Below are positions 21,377-32,989 of a DNA stretch of 64,000 nucleotides, one piece after another. Made by a program: the position numbers and the translations under genes. Source of the stretch: Chionoecetes opilio (Eukaryota > Arthropoda > Malacostraca > Decapoda > Majidae); NCBI GenBank assembly GCA_016584305.1, contig JACEEZ010013506.1, positions 188,716-252,715 on the forward strand, read 5' to 3'. Positions within the stretch are counted from its first letter, which is position 1. Every line of letters begins with the position of its first letter. The notes under the pieces were generated by a model. The model made no database searches and was not told the DNA's origin. It saw only the letters and a program-made list of their open reading frames with translations.

Positions 21377-21832
21377 ATTGTTTCAATAAAGGGGAAAAAC
21401 CTTGAAAATATTGTAAGTTTTTTTATATATTTTTTTTTTTTAAAATTTTCAAGATAAACCCCTTTCTGAAAACAAACCAAAAACATACAAAATTGGGGCA
21501 ATTCCCTTTTAGTTTGTTTATGGAGAAGAGAAATGCAATTTTTTTTATTTTTTATAAACAAATAAAAATTTTTCTTCAAAAATTTTCAAATTTGTTAATA
21601 TGGTATGTGCATGGTATAACTCTATTAAATTTTGTGTCATGTAAAATTAAAACTTAATTTTTCCCCCCTTTTTTTTTTCTTCCCCTTTTTTTTGGGGCTC
21701 AAAATTACCCTGGAACTGATTAATTTTCAAAATTACCCCCCGACCCCCCAGCTGGATAGGCTCGCTGCGCTCGCCCATCACCACCCCCGGGGCTAAAGCC
21801 CCCCCAATTCTTTTTTCCTGGTGACGCCACTG
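21377..21832. other. hAT-like element, right interior, non-coding
   Basis: AT-rich sequence, then a G/C block with GCTAAAGCCCCCCC and the right TIR. No ORF with a recognisable domain. Confidence 0.6.
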
Positions 21833-21835
21833 GTT

Positions 21836-22432
21836 ATATCTCTCGTTTTCTCTCTCTCTCGTTATCTCTCTCTCGTTATCTCTCTCGTTATCTCTCTCTC
21901 GTTATCTCTCTCGTTATCTCTCTCTCGTTATCTCTCTCGTTATCTCTCTCTCTCTCGTTATCTCTCTCTCTCTCGTTATCTCTCTCTCGTTATCTCTCTC
22001 TCTCGTTATCTCTCTCTCGTTATCTCTCTCTCTCGTTATCTCTCGATCTCTCTCTCTCGTTATCTCTCTCGTTATCTCTCTCGCTATCTCTCTCTCTCTT
22101 GTTATCTCTCTCTCTTGTTATCTCTCTCTCTCTCTCTCGTTATCTCTCTCTCTCGTTATCTCTCTCTCGTTTCTCTCTCTCGTTATCTCTCTCTCTCCCC
22201 TCGTTATCTCTCCTCTCTCGTTATCTCTCTCGTTATCTCTCTCTCTCTCGTTATCTCTCTCTCTCTCGCTATCTCTCTCTCTCTTCGCTATCTCTTTCTC
22301 GTTACTCTCTCTTGTTATCTCTCTCTCTTTTCGTTATCTCTCTCTCTCTCTCTCTCCTCTCTCTCATCTCTCTCTCTCTCTTTTCTCTCGTTCCCCTCCC
22401 CTCTCCTCTCTCTCCTCTCTCTCTCTTTTCCC
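21836..22432. repeat. (TCTCTCTCGTTATC)n satellite
   Basis: About 600 bp of 10-20-bp units made of CT repeats punctuated by CGTTAT. The hAT-like target duplication overlaps its left edge. Apparent serine/leucine-rich proteins here are artefacts of the repeat. Confidence 0.95.
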
Positions 22433-23490
22433 CAAATTGCCTCGCCAGCTGAGTATGTTTGTAAACAAAAAACGGGTTTTTGCGTTCCATTTGTGACACG
22501 CAAACCCCAAACCCCTTTAACCCAGAACCCACCCTGAACTGAAAGAACTGGTTTCATGCAGCTTGGGCACAAATGGAAGAGGCCTTTGGTCCTCCAGCTG
22601 GCTCCGACGGGCGCATTTGGCTTGAAGCCGCGTCTGTCGCAGCCACAACAAGGACTGGGGACGTCACGTGCAAGAAAACCTAGGGCCAGATGCTGAGAGC
22701 GAGCTAGGCGCCCTATCCACTAGGGGGGCCTGTGGTAATGCGAAACGCCCTCTCACCGCTATGCTCAGTCGAGATTGCTGCCTTAGTGGCACCGCTAAAG
22801 GCGCTGAAAATAAGGCATGGTCAGACCCTGACTTAGTGAGCTACTGTTTGCATTCATCTTCTGTTTATAAGGCAAATACAGCCTTGTTTCAGTTCCTACA
22901 ACGTAACAATTGGTGTTTACGTATAATAGTGTTGCAAGGTGTGTATGAATTGATCGTGAAAGACTAAAAGCGGCACTGTAGGGTGTTTTTATAAGCTTAT
23001 ATGCTGGCGATAAAAATGTTGTGTTGTGTGTTGGTTGGCGGGCGGGCGGCGGGCGAAGCGACTAGACAAGTGTCACCAAGGGCCAGACATACACAACGCC
23101 TCACTGCTTACACCCACACACACCACGATAAATACACACAGACAGACGGACATTGCCCCGCGGGTGTAACAATATATACTAAATACTTTATGTTGAACAC
23201 AAGTTTTGCAAGACACAAATAGCGGTAAATTATATCCTACTGTCAATAATGAAGTATATTCTAAACGTATATAGCTATTATGGAAGAAAAGGTCAAGTTA
23301 ATTAAAACTATATCATGCACAAAGTGTATTACCATAAATATATTTGGTAAGGGATAAATTACTATGGAAGTAAACTCTTTCCCCGGGTTCCTCGGCCAGC
23401 CTCACGGCCAGAGTTGCTTTGCTATTGTTTATCACTTGACCATGACGTCACGTGCATACTATCTAGATATGCACTATCTATACTAAGCTT
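22433..23490. other. No gene seen; dispersed repeat at 22566-22690
   Basis: Apart from the fragment at 22566-22690, which is the reverse of 10020-10110, I see no repeat family, exon or RNA gene. Confidence 0.5.
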
Positions 23491-23494
23491 TCAC

Positions 23495-23620
23495 AATCGC
23501 AACCGCACTTATGGAACGGCGGTTGCGGTTGTGGTTGTGAAGACTTCTAGAAATGCGGTTGCAGTTGTGGTTACGGTTGTGAATTTTTGTGCGGTTGTAG
23601 TGCGGTTGCGGTTGCAGTTA
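23495..23620. repeat. (GCGGTT)n-type hexamer minisatellite
   Basis: Imperfect GCGGTTGTG/GCGGTTGCG units, followed at 23637-23690 by a copy of a dispersed motif also present at 9527-9580 and 24692-24765. Confidence 0.8.
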
Positions 23621-23690
23621 TTCGATCCAACACTAATACTATCTATAGTCGCCACTGCACTAATGTCGCCAGGCGTCATATATTACGAGT

Positions 23691-24312
23691 TTTAGCACTC
23701 TACATGCTTGTATGTGCCACTGAAGAGACGCTTACATTGGGCCATATGCAAGAAATTTTCTCGACTCGTTGCACTGCGCGGCGACAAGCAAGAATAATTT
23801 GAAAACACTCCACTGGTTGCGTTTACCATGTATCACGCACGCTCTGCCCTTATTCCATCATATTTCTTCCCTAACCATAACAGGTGAGTTTTCAACATAT
23901 TCGAGAATAACATACATACCTTGTGAATGCACAGTTGCACACGTGTCATAATTACGGTAAAATTAGGTCCAGGAGGCCTTATATCGTTGTGTTAACTGGT
24001 GAGTAAGCCAGGCCGCGGTGGAGGTGGAGGTCAGCCATTGTGTGGAGCAAAGTTGGCGGGCCGTTCAAATGTACTCACAACTTCACAAGCATCACTGAGG
24101 GCCATTTTTTCTACATCAACGCCTCAGTCAAGTGGCGAACACTAACAAAGCTATTATTTAATGGCAGAAATGATAAATTTGACTAGTAAAAAGAATTAGA
24201 TATGTGTAAAACAGTCAAAATACTGATGCCGCCTTGGACTCGCTTGTGTTTGTACGACTGCACAAATTTCCACTGGCCGGGCATTTGAAAACAATTCTTG
24301 ACTATCCCACCC
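23691..24312. other. No gene seen
   Basis: Mixed-composition sequence with no recognisable coding or repeat feature. Confidence 0.5.
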
Positions 24313-24357
24313 AGTGGCGTACCCAGAAAATTGAAAGGGGGGGGCAATATATATAAT

Positions 24358-24452
<95 letters not shown>

Positions 24453-24563
24453 TATATATATATATATATTTTATAATATATATAATTTATTTATATTATT
24501 TTATTATTTGCTAAAGGGGGGGTGGCATGGCCGCATGGTCTCCCCTCCCTCGGTACGTCACTG
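24313..24563. mobile_element. Small hAT-like MITE with TA core
   Basis: The left end CAGTGGCGTACCC and right end GGTACGTCACTG form a 12-bp TIR with mismatches, similar to the termini at 11199 and 21832. The middle is a (TA)n array (24357-24497). Flanks do not give a clean 8-bp duplication. Confidence 0.5.
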
Positions 24564-25268
24564 AGATTCCCACCGGTGAAGATACGACGGTCGGAAATAT
24601 CCACCTGCCGGGATTTGACGAGCATTCTTGCATTTAGCCCATTATGTACATCACACTACATATGTCTTCAGTGGCACATACAAGTCTGTAGTGATGTTAA
24701 AATTCGTAATATATGGCGCCTGGTGACATTAGTGCAGTGCCGACTATAGTGTTATTGACAGTACACTCATTTCCCAAGATGATATTTCCAGCAAATTGCG
24801 AATATTACAATTTTTCGTTAAATTACTTTGACTTGGCGGTCGGCCATCATGGTGTTTCAGATCTTATCAGCGGTACAGGAAACTCCTGGTTGTCTTCCCC
24901 GCCGACTGTAGTGCGCATGCGTCAGTTCTCCCAACAGCGGCCCAATTATGGCGGTCCTGGTCGCTAGCCTGGCCCAGTCCAGCCAGTTCCAGCCCGGTCT
25001 AGCCCGCCTCGCGAAAACAAAGTCCACCACCCCGGCCGTATATTCCCCTTCTGTATATCACTGGCGCACTCCGATTCAAGTTTGCGAATATTTTTTTTTA
25101 ATGTAATCGTCCAGACCCATTTTTTCTTTGCATAAATATGTTGAATATTCAAAATACCTAATCCACAAAAAAATATTCATTTTCACGCCTTATTTCCCTA
25201 AAACATGACTTTTGTAAAAAGCGCGGGAAAAACAACAGCCACATTCCAGCCGTGGCGCGAAACTTGCT
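24564..25268. other. No gene seen; dispersed motif at 24692-24765
   Basis: 24692-24765 contains a repeat (GGTGACATTAGTGCAG...GACTATAGTGTTAT) shared with 9527-9580 and, inverted, 23637-23690. A block at 25095-25115 (AATCGTCCAGACC) pairs with its complement near 25990-26005, outside the foldback. Confidence 0.5.
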
Positions 25269-25820
25269 GGCGACGTCACAAGAGGTAAGCCTCCCAGCCC
25301 CGCCCGACACAGACACACGGAGACTCTGAGAAAAATGTAGTACTTGGGGAATTTTGGGTGCTTTGGTATATTTTTTTGTGCGACACGGCACATACTTGCA
25401 TCCTGCATGGGCACAGCAAGAAAGCTGTGCCCTTCCCGAGAGCTTAGCACCCATTCACAACCCACACGGCGACGATATATGTGTGCAGACCTTTGGAGCG
25501 ACGGGGAGCGGCTGGTAGTAGCCAGGGTACTGCAGCCCTCTCATCTCGGTGGCCTTGCTACTACCCGCCGCTCCCCGCCGCTTCCCGCCGCTGCACACAT
25601 CTGCACACATATATCGTCGCCCCACAGTTTGCAAATGGGTGCTAAGCTCTCGGTAAAGGCACAGCCCCCACGCTGCACCCACACAGGATGCAAGTATCAT
25701 GCCACATCGCACAAAAAATATATCAGAAACACCCAAAATTCCCCAAGTACTACATTTTTCTCAGAGTCTCCGCGCATATGTATCAGGCGGTGCTGGGAGG
25801 CTCCCTGTTGTGACGTCGCC
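25269..25820. mobile_element. Foldback element D (0.55 kb)
   Basis: Arms of about 260 bp are inverted copies from GGCGACGTCACAAGAGG (left) to TGTTGTGACGTCGCC (right). They pass through CTCAGAGTCTCCG/CGGAGACTCTGAG and a central pair TGTGTGCAGA/TCTGCACACA around 25480-25600. Apparent ORFs on both strands are mirror images produced by the palindrome. Confidence 0.85.
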
Positions 25821-26767
25821 GACCCATGGTGCGTCGTCTGCTGATAAACAGTTGTGTTTTGAGAGCACGGGGAATTTACAGATTTTGAATGCGGATCATT
25901 TAAAAACGGGTGACTGGATGCAAAATGTGACAACATATGGTTGATATACTCGATCATGGCTATATTTTGACTGCATTAAATCAGGAATGATGAAATGGTC
26001 TGGACGATTACTTTAAGGCAGACTCAAAGAAAACGCGCGCGCAGCAACACACTGTATGGTGGAAGAAACCTGCTTTAAGTATAGCCTGGGTTCTTATATG
26101 TTTATTTGTTATGTATTTACATATATTGTTAAGATAATAGCAGCAAACGGGCGCAAAATGCGTAAACAATATGTTTACGGGGATAAATAAGCTAAGAACG
26201 GCTCAACAAGAGATTTCAAAACCAAATACCGAAAAACTAAGTCCAGATTTATGATCAGCACGTACGAAAGCTACTATGAACCAAATGTCATCAAAATCTG
26301 GGGGAAAAAAAAATTGGCCAAATTTTGAAGGCCTTGGAAAATTTCGTGAAAAATAATTTTTCCTTAATATCTCAAGAACCGTAGCAGCTAGGCGAAAACG
26401 GTACAGTGTTTAAGCGATTCAACTTGCGACTGCCGTCCCCCTGATATAAATGGATTAAAATTTCATCAATAAATAATCCATTATATCAAAGTTTTGTAGA
26501 AGTAAAAAAACTGAATATATCTCACAAACTTGATTTGGTAGGAAAGAACGGATAGATGCATATGATTGATCTCGTTGAGATGGAAATCATTTATTTGCGT
26601 CCGTTTTCGTCAAGGGTCAATAGTTTAATATTAAAATGGCGAAAGCCAAATCAAGCCAGATTGTTTGGTTATTTTTGCAGCCCGAAATTTTGAAAACTTG
26701 TATTTGCATACATAAGCGAAATTCTTGTTAATAAGAACTGTACATCTTTCGATGTGTTATACAGTAC
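25821..26767. other. No gene seen
   Basis: AT-rich, unassigned. Runs such as TCTCAAGAACCGTAGCAGCT have no visible partner. Confidence 0.5.
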
Positions 26768-26880
26768 TTGTTATACAGTAAATGCTCTATAATTCGATCT
26801 AATTGGGGGGAAGCCTGGGCCGAATTAGCCGAAAGTCCGAATTATCCAATGGTTACCTCCAGCACCCCCACACAATAAGA
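26768..26880 (+). mobile_element. pogo-like terminal fragment
   Basis: Starts ACAGTAAATGCTCTATAATT and continues with alternating GAATTAGCC/GAATTATCC, as in Tigger/pogo-derived ends. The other end is not found. Confidence 0.4.
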
Positions 26881-27444
26881 ACTCACTCAAACATGCCAAG
26901 ACAGCAGAGATTGTATTACTTGTACTAACCAAAACATGGCTAATACTGAAGTCTAGAAATGCAGTACTAGTATACTACTATACACTGAACACTCAGGCGT
27001 CACTGATAGCGTCTTCAGGCAAAGGCTGCGTTCAGTAAAGCAACGCGCACAGGTGCACACGGAGGCGCACACTGACGTCAGTTTACAGTATGCCTAATGT
27101 AAGCTACCCATGCTCTACAGCCCAGCTGGGAGGTGGATCGCTAATGAGTTGCCAGCTCGCGCCACAATAAGGGTATGTAAACAAAGGGAAAAGAAAGGTT
27201 CTGCTCTTCGCTCTCCTCTTCTTGCCTCCTTAATACTTAATTTCCTGCTGCTATAACTTCTGCTGCATCAAATACAGGGTCATCAGCAAGTTATTCTTCA
27301 ACAATAATAATAGCCACAGAGATTAATTTCGGCAGCTGCTATCTTGGTAGCAATGTAAATTGTGAAGCGTTCAGTATCGTTCAGTAGGGTGAGTGTGGGG
27401 TGGGGGTGGGGGTGACAGCTACTGAACGCTGCGCTATTGTCTAA

Positions 27445-28303
27445 GGCCCGGTTCACACTTCACGTTTTTGCTACGTGCGTCTTGTTATCGTGACGTCACC
27501 GTGACGTCACGATGACGTTACCTCGTCTCACTCCGGCTCGCTCTTATCAGAAAACATTGCAGTATAAAACCGCCTTGCTTTCCTTACTTCCTCCCTTTTG
27601 TACCCCATGAACACCTATTACTCCCTTCACTATATCCCCCTTCACTCCCTGCCCTACCTATATAGCGCTACATCCCTGACAACAGCCTATTGCAAAGGTT
27701 ACAAGTGATTCTGTATAGCGGGGGCCACAGGTGTTGCCAATATCGCAGTCCGTTGCGCTATTTTTCAAGTCACTAATAATTACTGTATACCTATTGCACG
27801 GCCTGTAGAGGGTGTTGGTGGCGTAGCGTGATGCTGTAGGAAGGATGGTATATAGTAGCTACTAGAGGGGCACGTGAGAGGGTTAAAACTAAAGAACACG
27901 AGCAATAACGCAGGAAAATACACAGAGGTAGTGGTGTTGGTGGAGCTTACATTCAAGCAGCGGTGCCGCTGTTCCGCCTTCAAGCAGCGGGGCACAATAT
28001 TTTCACATCATGTATGTCTTCCATTACTAATATTGTCTTCCAGAATCACTGATAATAAATATATTTTAAATCAGACTTTGGGAACAGCATTATTTTGATA
28101 TTGCAAAACTTAGTTACGTATAATGTTCTATAAATTGTGGCACCACCGCTCCCGCATTCTGGAGAAAGCCCGCCAAAAGAATTGGCGGCTCCGAATCTTG
28201 GAGCCTCGAGACACACGTCTTTCAAGGTCACACAAGCAGGAAGTGACGTCACGGTGACGTCACGATGACGTCACGTAGGAAATACGTGTAGTGTGAACCC
28301 CGC
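27445..28303. mobile_element. TIR element with CRE-like arrays
   Basis: The left end GGCCCGGTTCACACTTCACG pairs with the right end reversed, GCGGGGTTCACACTACACG. Each end is followed by two or three TGACGTCA palindromes (27493-27520 and 28244-28275). About 0.86 kb. The TTCACACT terminus recalls PIF/Harbinger-like MITEs, but no clean TTA/TAA duplication is seen. No transposase inside. Confidence 0.55.
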
Positions 28304-28465
28304 AAAAGTTAGTGACATGAACGTTATGAAGGCACGCAGATCGCAATGTGTGGGGAATTAAAAAATTACGTTCCCATAGTAGAAAAACACCTAATATTCA
28401 TTCAGCAGCACTATGCATAGATAAATATACATATTCTACTACCACTTCCATGCAACTTGGCATTG
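28304..28465. other. No gene seen
   Basis: Short unassigned spacer before the GA repeats. Confidence 0.4.
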
Positions 28466-28701
28466 GAGAGAGAGGAGAGAGAGAGAGAACGAAGAGTCGC
28501 ACGGAGAGACACGAGAGAGAGAGAGGAGAGAGAGAGAGGAGAGAGAGATGAGGAGAGAGAGAGAGGACCTAGAGAAGAGAGAGAGACGAGATAGGAGGAG
28601 GGAAATAGAGAGAAGGGATGATGAGCAGGGGAGACGGACGAGAGGGGGAGGAGAGAGAGAGAGAGGGAGAAGAGAAGGAAGAGATAGGGGGGAGAGATGA
28701 G

Positions 28702-28749
<48 letters not shown>

Positions 28750-28921
28750 GAGAGAGTGAGAGGGGGAGGGAGGGAGGGGCTTGGAGGGGAAGGACCCACC
28801 GGACGAGAGGAGAGGAGGAGGAGCGGAGGATGACGAGGGATGGAGAACGGCTGGTGAGAGAGAGAGAGAGCGAGAGACGGGAAGAGGAGAGACTCCGAGA
28901 GGATTGAGGAGAGCGGAGAGC

Positions 28922-28969
<48 letters not shown>

Positions 28970-28970
28970 G
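28466..28970. repeat. (GA)n microsatellite and GA-rich low-complexity DNA
   Basis: Near-pure GA stretches at 28696-28750 and 28925-28970, with degenerate GGAGA between. Open frames on both strands are low complexity and not genes. Confidence 0.95.
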
Positions 28971-29108
28971 CAATGAACATAATTGTAAGAAAACTGGACC
29001 TCAAGCTTTGTATTGCCACCTGGGCTTATCCAAAATTACCTCACTCCCCCATACCCCAAAACTTGCCCTTCTCTCGCCTCTTCCTCTCATTTTCTCTTCC
29101 TCTCAGCG

Positions 29109-30330
29109 GCCCCGGGCGAGGGCCACGAGAGAGAAGGCCTGTTCGATGGGGGGGGTGGGGGGGTGAGAGAGTGATGACGAGACAACAGTCAAGTAGTGCT
29201 TCATTTCATCAAGTGCTGATTCAGACTTTTGAACGGAGAGGCACGTCGTGTCTCCAATAGGACGAAAGTTTGAGATTTATTTATGAGGGTAAACATGCCT
29301 TCATGTGTTGTGTCCCAAATTGTAAAGGAATTTTCGAAAAGGACCAAGGATTCCGTGCACAGTATTCTTTTCAAAGAAGTGAGGGATGAGCCGGAAACCA
29401 AATGGTTGCAGGGCTATCAGAGAGGACCACTACACTCCAAATAAAAACAGCAGGGTAAGTAATGGTTACGGTTGTAATCTATTTAAAAAAAAAATATATA
29501 AAAGACGTATAGCTGCAATTATATATATTTTAGTATTACCAGGATGGATATCGCTTGTTAGAATCAGTGCAGAGCAAGGATGACCAAAAAATGATCCAGG
29601 GGATGCGTAAACTCTAAGTTATGAGAGGGAAATTGAAAGCTATTGAATTGACACCGACTCGACGAGGCGGGAGAGGAAAGGGGTGGTCTGAAGGTGTTAG
29701 TCGTTAAAGGGAATATAATAAAGGAGATGTCGGGCCTCGAGATACTGTAAAATCTTAAGTTTAATTTAGGTATTTCCAGTCATTTTTTAAATATTTTGAA
29801 TGGTTAAACAGGGTTGGCAAAATTCAAATAACGTAATATATCAAGTAGGAAAATAAACAACGGCAGGAGTTATGGAAAGGGAGGTTAACATTGTTCAACT
29901 CTTTTTGCAGAGTGTGTGAACTGCACTTCAAACTGGGGATCAAGTATTGATACTACGTCTTCGATGAGGCTACTGGGAGGAAAGCTGATGGCAAAGCTGA
30001 CAGACCTCGACCTGACTACATCATTAAGGAAGGGAAATATTTTGGTGTGAGCAAATCTATTATGTATGTTAATAAATGTATATAAAGTATGTAGCATATA
30101 TTTTTCTATTCATAAACCTTGCTGGGGTAATGCTTTAATCTGCAATGTTATGTTTGTAAAAAACTGATAATAAATAATAAAAAACTGATCACTTATAACG
30201 TGAGAATACAGCATTTACAGGGGAGAGAGTAAGTCCACCCTGTGAACCCTGAACTGAGCGCACTACTGTTGTGACGTATTACCCCCCACCGAACAGGCCT
30301 TCTCTCTCGTGGGCCTCGCCCTGGGCGAGG
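29109..30330 (+). mobile_element. Decayed THAP-domain DNA transposon (P-element-like)
   Basis: Inverted termini of about 45 bp share CACGAGAGAGAAGGCCTGTT; the left copy lies around 29123-29143 and the reverse copy around 30293-30312. Between them is a broken THAP zinc-finger coding region in two exons. THAP domains form the DNA-binding N-terminus of P-element transposases and related host proteins. The element is only 1.2 kb, so the catalytic domain is lost. I could not find a target duplication. Confidence 0.6.
29298..29940 (+). pseudogene. THAP zinc-finger pseudogene (two exon remnants)
   Basis: ATG at 29298 gives MPSCVV; a shifted frame continues PNCKGIF, the C-x(2-4)-C start of THAP. At 29400-29455 the frames give TKWLQ and then AIREDHYTPNKNSR, the THAP core. 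A GTAAGT follows. At 29910-29935, after TTTTTGCAG, comes VCELHFK, the C-x2-H end of THAP. At least two indels and a shifted splice boundary break it. Confidence 0.65.
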
Positions 30331-31180
30331 CTAGGAAAGAGCAAGCGTTGTCAACGAGGTTTGGTGTCCTGCCGCAGCGGAGGGAAGGAAACATCACTCT
30401 CCGCCCGTCTCGCCTCTCAGTCATTAATTAAATATACGTAAATGAAAGAAATGACTTGAAGCAGAATTTTAACGTTCGGTATAGATCTTTGCTAAAAGCA
30501 GTAGTGGTCTCGATGCAACGTTCCTTAAGTTAACCTATAACTGCGAGAAGCCTACATGACGGCTTTAAAGTATGAAAAGCCATTTTGGGTGTCCACGACA
30601 AGCTAGTGCACTAAGCGATTAGATAGGAATCTATCGCCACCCAGGGTAATCCATGGGTAATCGGCAACCTTATCCACATCTGGTAATACTAAATAATTAA
30701 AAATAATAATAAAAAGGTAAACAAGACCATGTGTGCACGAACTCATCAGGTACTCTCGGGGATACAATGAGATGATACGGAGGTTAGGAAGGTAGACGAA
30801 CATCATACCCGAAGATAAAATCTTGGTGTTGGTGACAGTCAGGTTAGGCATCTTGACAGAAGGTTCTGTGACAGGGAAGGATGCGCATGAAGTCGGTGAG
30901 TTACCCGGGAAGGAGGATAGGTTATAATTAAGTGGACAAGGTAATAGTGGAAGGGTTGTGGGGGGCCCCCCCCCCCATGGCGGAACCAAGGGAAAAAAAG
31001 CCATCGTCTTGCCGATCCGCGGGGGGAAATGATTTGAGTGTGTAGAAGTGAGGAATTGCTACGGCGTTCAAGGAAGCGGTAGGTTAAAAGTAGGGGACAG
31101 GGGTGGGTTCCCTGGGGTGTGTGGTGTCTTCAAGACGCTTTGTTGAAGACATGTGGTACTCCAGGGCTATTGCTGTGAAT
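30331..31180. other. No gene seen; inverted partner of 34810-34880 at 30555-30615
   Basis: The segment CATGACGGCTTTAAAGTATG at 30555-30615 has an inverted relative at 34810-34880, so the LINE between them is bracketed by a shared repeat. Otherwise unassigned. Confidence 0.45.
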
Positions 31181-31846
31181 TGCCGGCTGGCACTTCATTG
31201 CAAAAAGCCAATGGTTGGGCCTTTGTCGACAGCTGGGACCTCTTTTCGGGCAAAACCACCTCTAACGCCAGGACGGGGTGCAATTTTTCGATGGAAAGGA
31301 GTTCAGGATCTTGTCTGAATCCCTGGAAAGAGGTAGATGCACTGCAGTGCTTTTTTAAGATAGAGCACCGGGTTTAGGACAGGGCGGTCGGGGTAAAGGA
31401 AAACTTGCTCGACACTAGAGGAGTTTCAGAAAGGCAGGGAACTAAAGTGATTCGTAAGAAGAGAGAGAGGGGTGGTTTAGGTAAAGATAAAGGGAAAATT
31501 GACAAAAAAAGAGGAGTTGCTGAAGGTTTACTATACAAAACTGTAGGAGTATTTAAAAAAGATAGATTCCGAGAGGATAAAATAGTGTAGAGGATTTTGT
31601 ATAATAGCATTAAACAAAAACAGAGGGTTGGATATGTCAGGAAAGGTATTCGACGGAAAAGTCGAAGATCGTGGGTATAAGTTATTTCACAAGGACAGAG
31701 GTAGGCAGACGAGGAGGGAGGAGTTGCCGCCTTTTATGCAAGAGAGCATTGCAGTGTTGGTAATAATGTTATGGAAGACAGATGACAGCCATAGAGTCCT
31801 ATATGGGTAGAGGTTAGGGGGGAACTGAGGAAAAGGTTTTGGGGTA

Positions 31847-32095
31847 GTGTATAGGCATCCAAAACTTATGTACGAGGATTCAGCTCCTATATGGGAAGAA
31901 ATAACCAAGGCCTGCAGATATAATCGATTATCGTGGTGGGAGATTTTAATCTTAGGAATTATAGACGGGGATTTAATCCTAGGTGACGCCGATGCAGATG
32001 AATTGGTTAAATATAATCCAGGATACTTCCTAAGTCAAGCAATCAAGGAGCCTACTAGAGGAGATAATATTCTAGATCTATTTACTGACAAATAG
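31847..32095 (+). pseudogene. LINE endonuclease domain remnant
   Basis: Open for 82 codons; reads YRHPKLMYEDSAPIWEEITK and ends EPTRGDNILDLFTDK. The catalytic GDFN block is present only in a shifted frame near 31940. Confidence 0.7.
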
Positions 32096-32989
32096 AGCGA
32101 TTTAGGTACAAAATCGTGGAGGGTTCGTTGGGAAATTAGATATAGCGACCATTATGAGATCAGATTTAGCTTAAAAAAAAAAAATGGGGAAGGTTGGAAA
32201 ATTAAGTGGCAATAGGCATTCGAATACCTTAATTTCAGAAAGAGGCCACTTATGCGGGATTAAGAAGACACTGGGGTTATCAATAAGAGGTGGGGGATGG
32301 GGGAGAAGAAATTTTCCCAGACAGCTGGAAAGCCAATTATGAAGGATTATGAAGGCACCTGGAGGTAAATGGCGCGGTCAGATATGGTTAGTGAGGTCGA
32401 GCTGAGGAGATAATGAGAGCGGTTAGACAGGGAAGTGAGGTCAGGGCGGAGGAGGTACACTTAGAGAGGTTAGAAGGGGACGTGAGGTCGGAAGCTGAGG
32501 AGGATATACCTTCATTTGTAAGCATATAACTTGACGGACGACACAGAAATATTCTTATAGGGAATAAGGTCCAGAAAGAGTGATCAAAAATGGAGCCCAC
32601 CAAGTTAAAACCACAACTTGGAGTAAAAAGAAACATTATTACGGTTCAGGCAGAGGATTGGTAAACAAAGAATAGATAAAACGTGATGGCGAGGACAGTG
32701 AGAAAATTAACTCGAGGGGGGGGTTGCTTTTAAGAACAATTATGAGATTAAAGTAGCAGAACATGCGAAAAGGGACCCAAGGGATTATTATATCAGGGTT
32801 ATAAAACAAAGACAAGAAACTTAATGGGCCGTTAAGGTTCAGGACAGGTGAGGTCTTAAATACGGGCTTATGAGGAATGTGTAGGAGTTAACAGTATTAT
32901 TTCTTAAGGTTTTACGAGGAGGATTACACAGAGAGACCTGATAGTGCAAACAGATGTTCCAACGTCACACTTCGCGATGAGGAGATAAA

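Larger units (their letters stand above)
11199..21832. mobile_element. Non-autonomous hAT-like element with nested insertions (10.6 kb)
   Basis: The left end CAGTGGCGTCACC is matched by a right end GGTGACGCCACTG, a perfect 13-bp TIR. Both ends are flanked by the 8-bp direct repeat GTTATATC (11191-11198 and 21833-21840). The 8-bp duplication and CAGTGGCG-type terminus are hallmarks of the hAT superfamily. Both subterminal regions carry G/C-rich blocks with AGCCCCCCC. I find no transposase inside. Most of the length comes from a minisatellite (12065-13612) and an LTR retrotransposon (13691-21376); without these the element is about 1.4 kb. Confidence 0.88.

Noticed and set aside
21821..22570. 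Serine/leucine-rich open frames of up to 238 codons
   Set aside because: They follow the CT/CGTTAT satellite; the complement gives matching Arg/Glu-rich frames.
22668..22967. 99-codon open frame
   Set aside because: No domain, no splice context, partly over a dispersed repeat; length is expected by chance.
25158..25844. Paired open frames on opposite strands with similar peptides
   Set aside because: They are the two arms of foldback D read in mirror image.
28411..29260. 202-codon Ser/Leu and 159-codon Arg/Glu frames
   Set aside because: Low-complexity GA microsatellite read on two strands.
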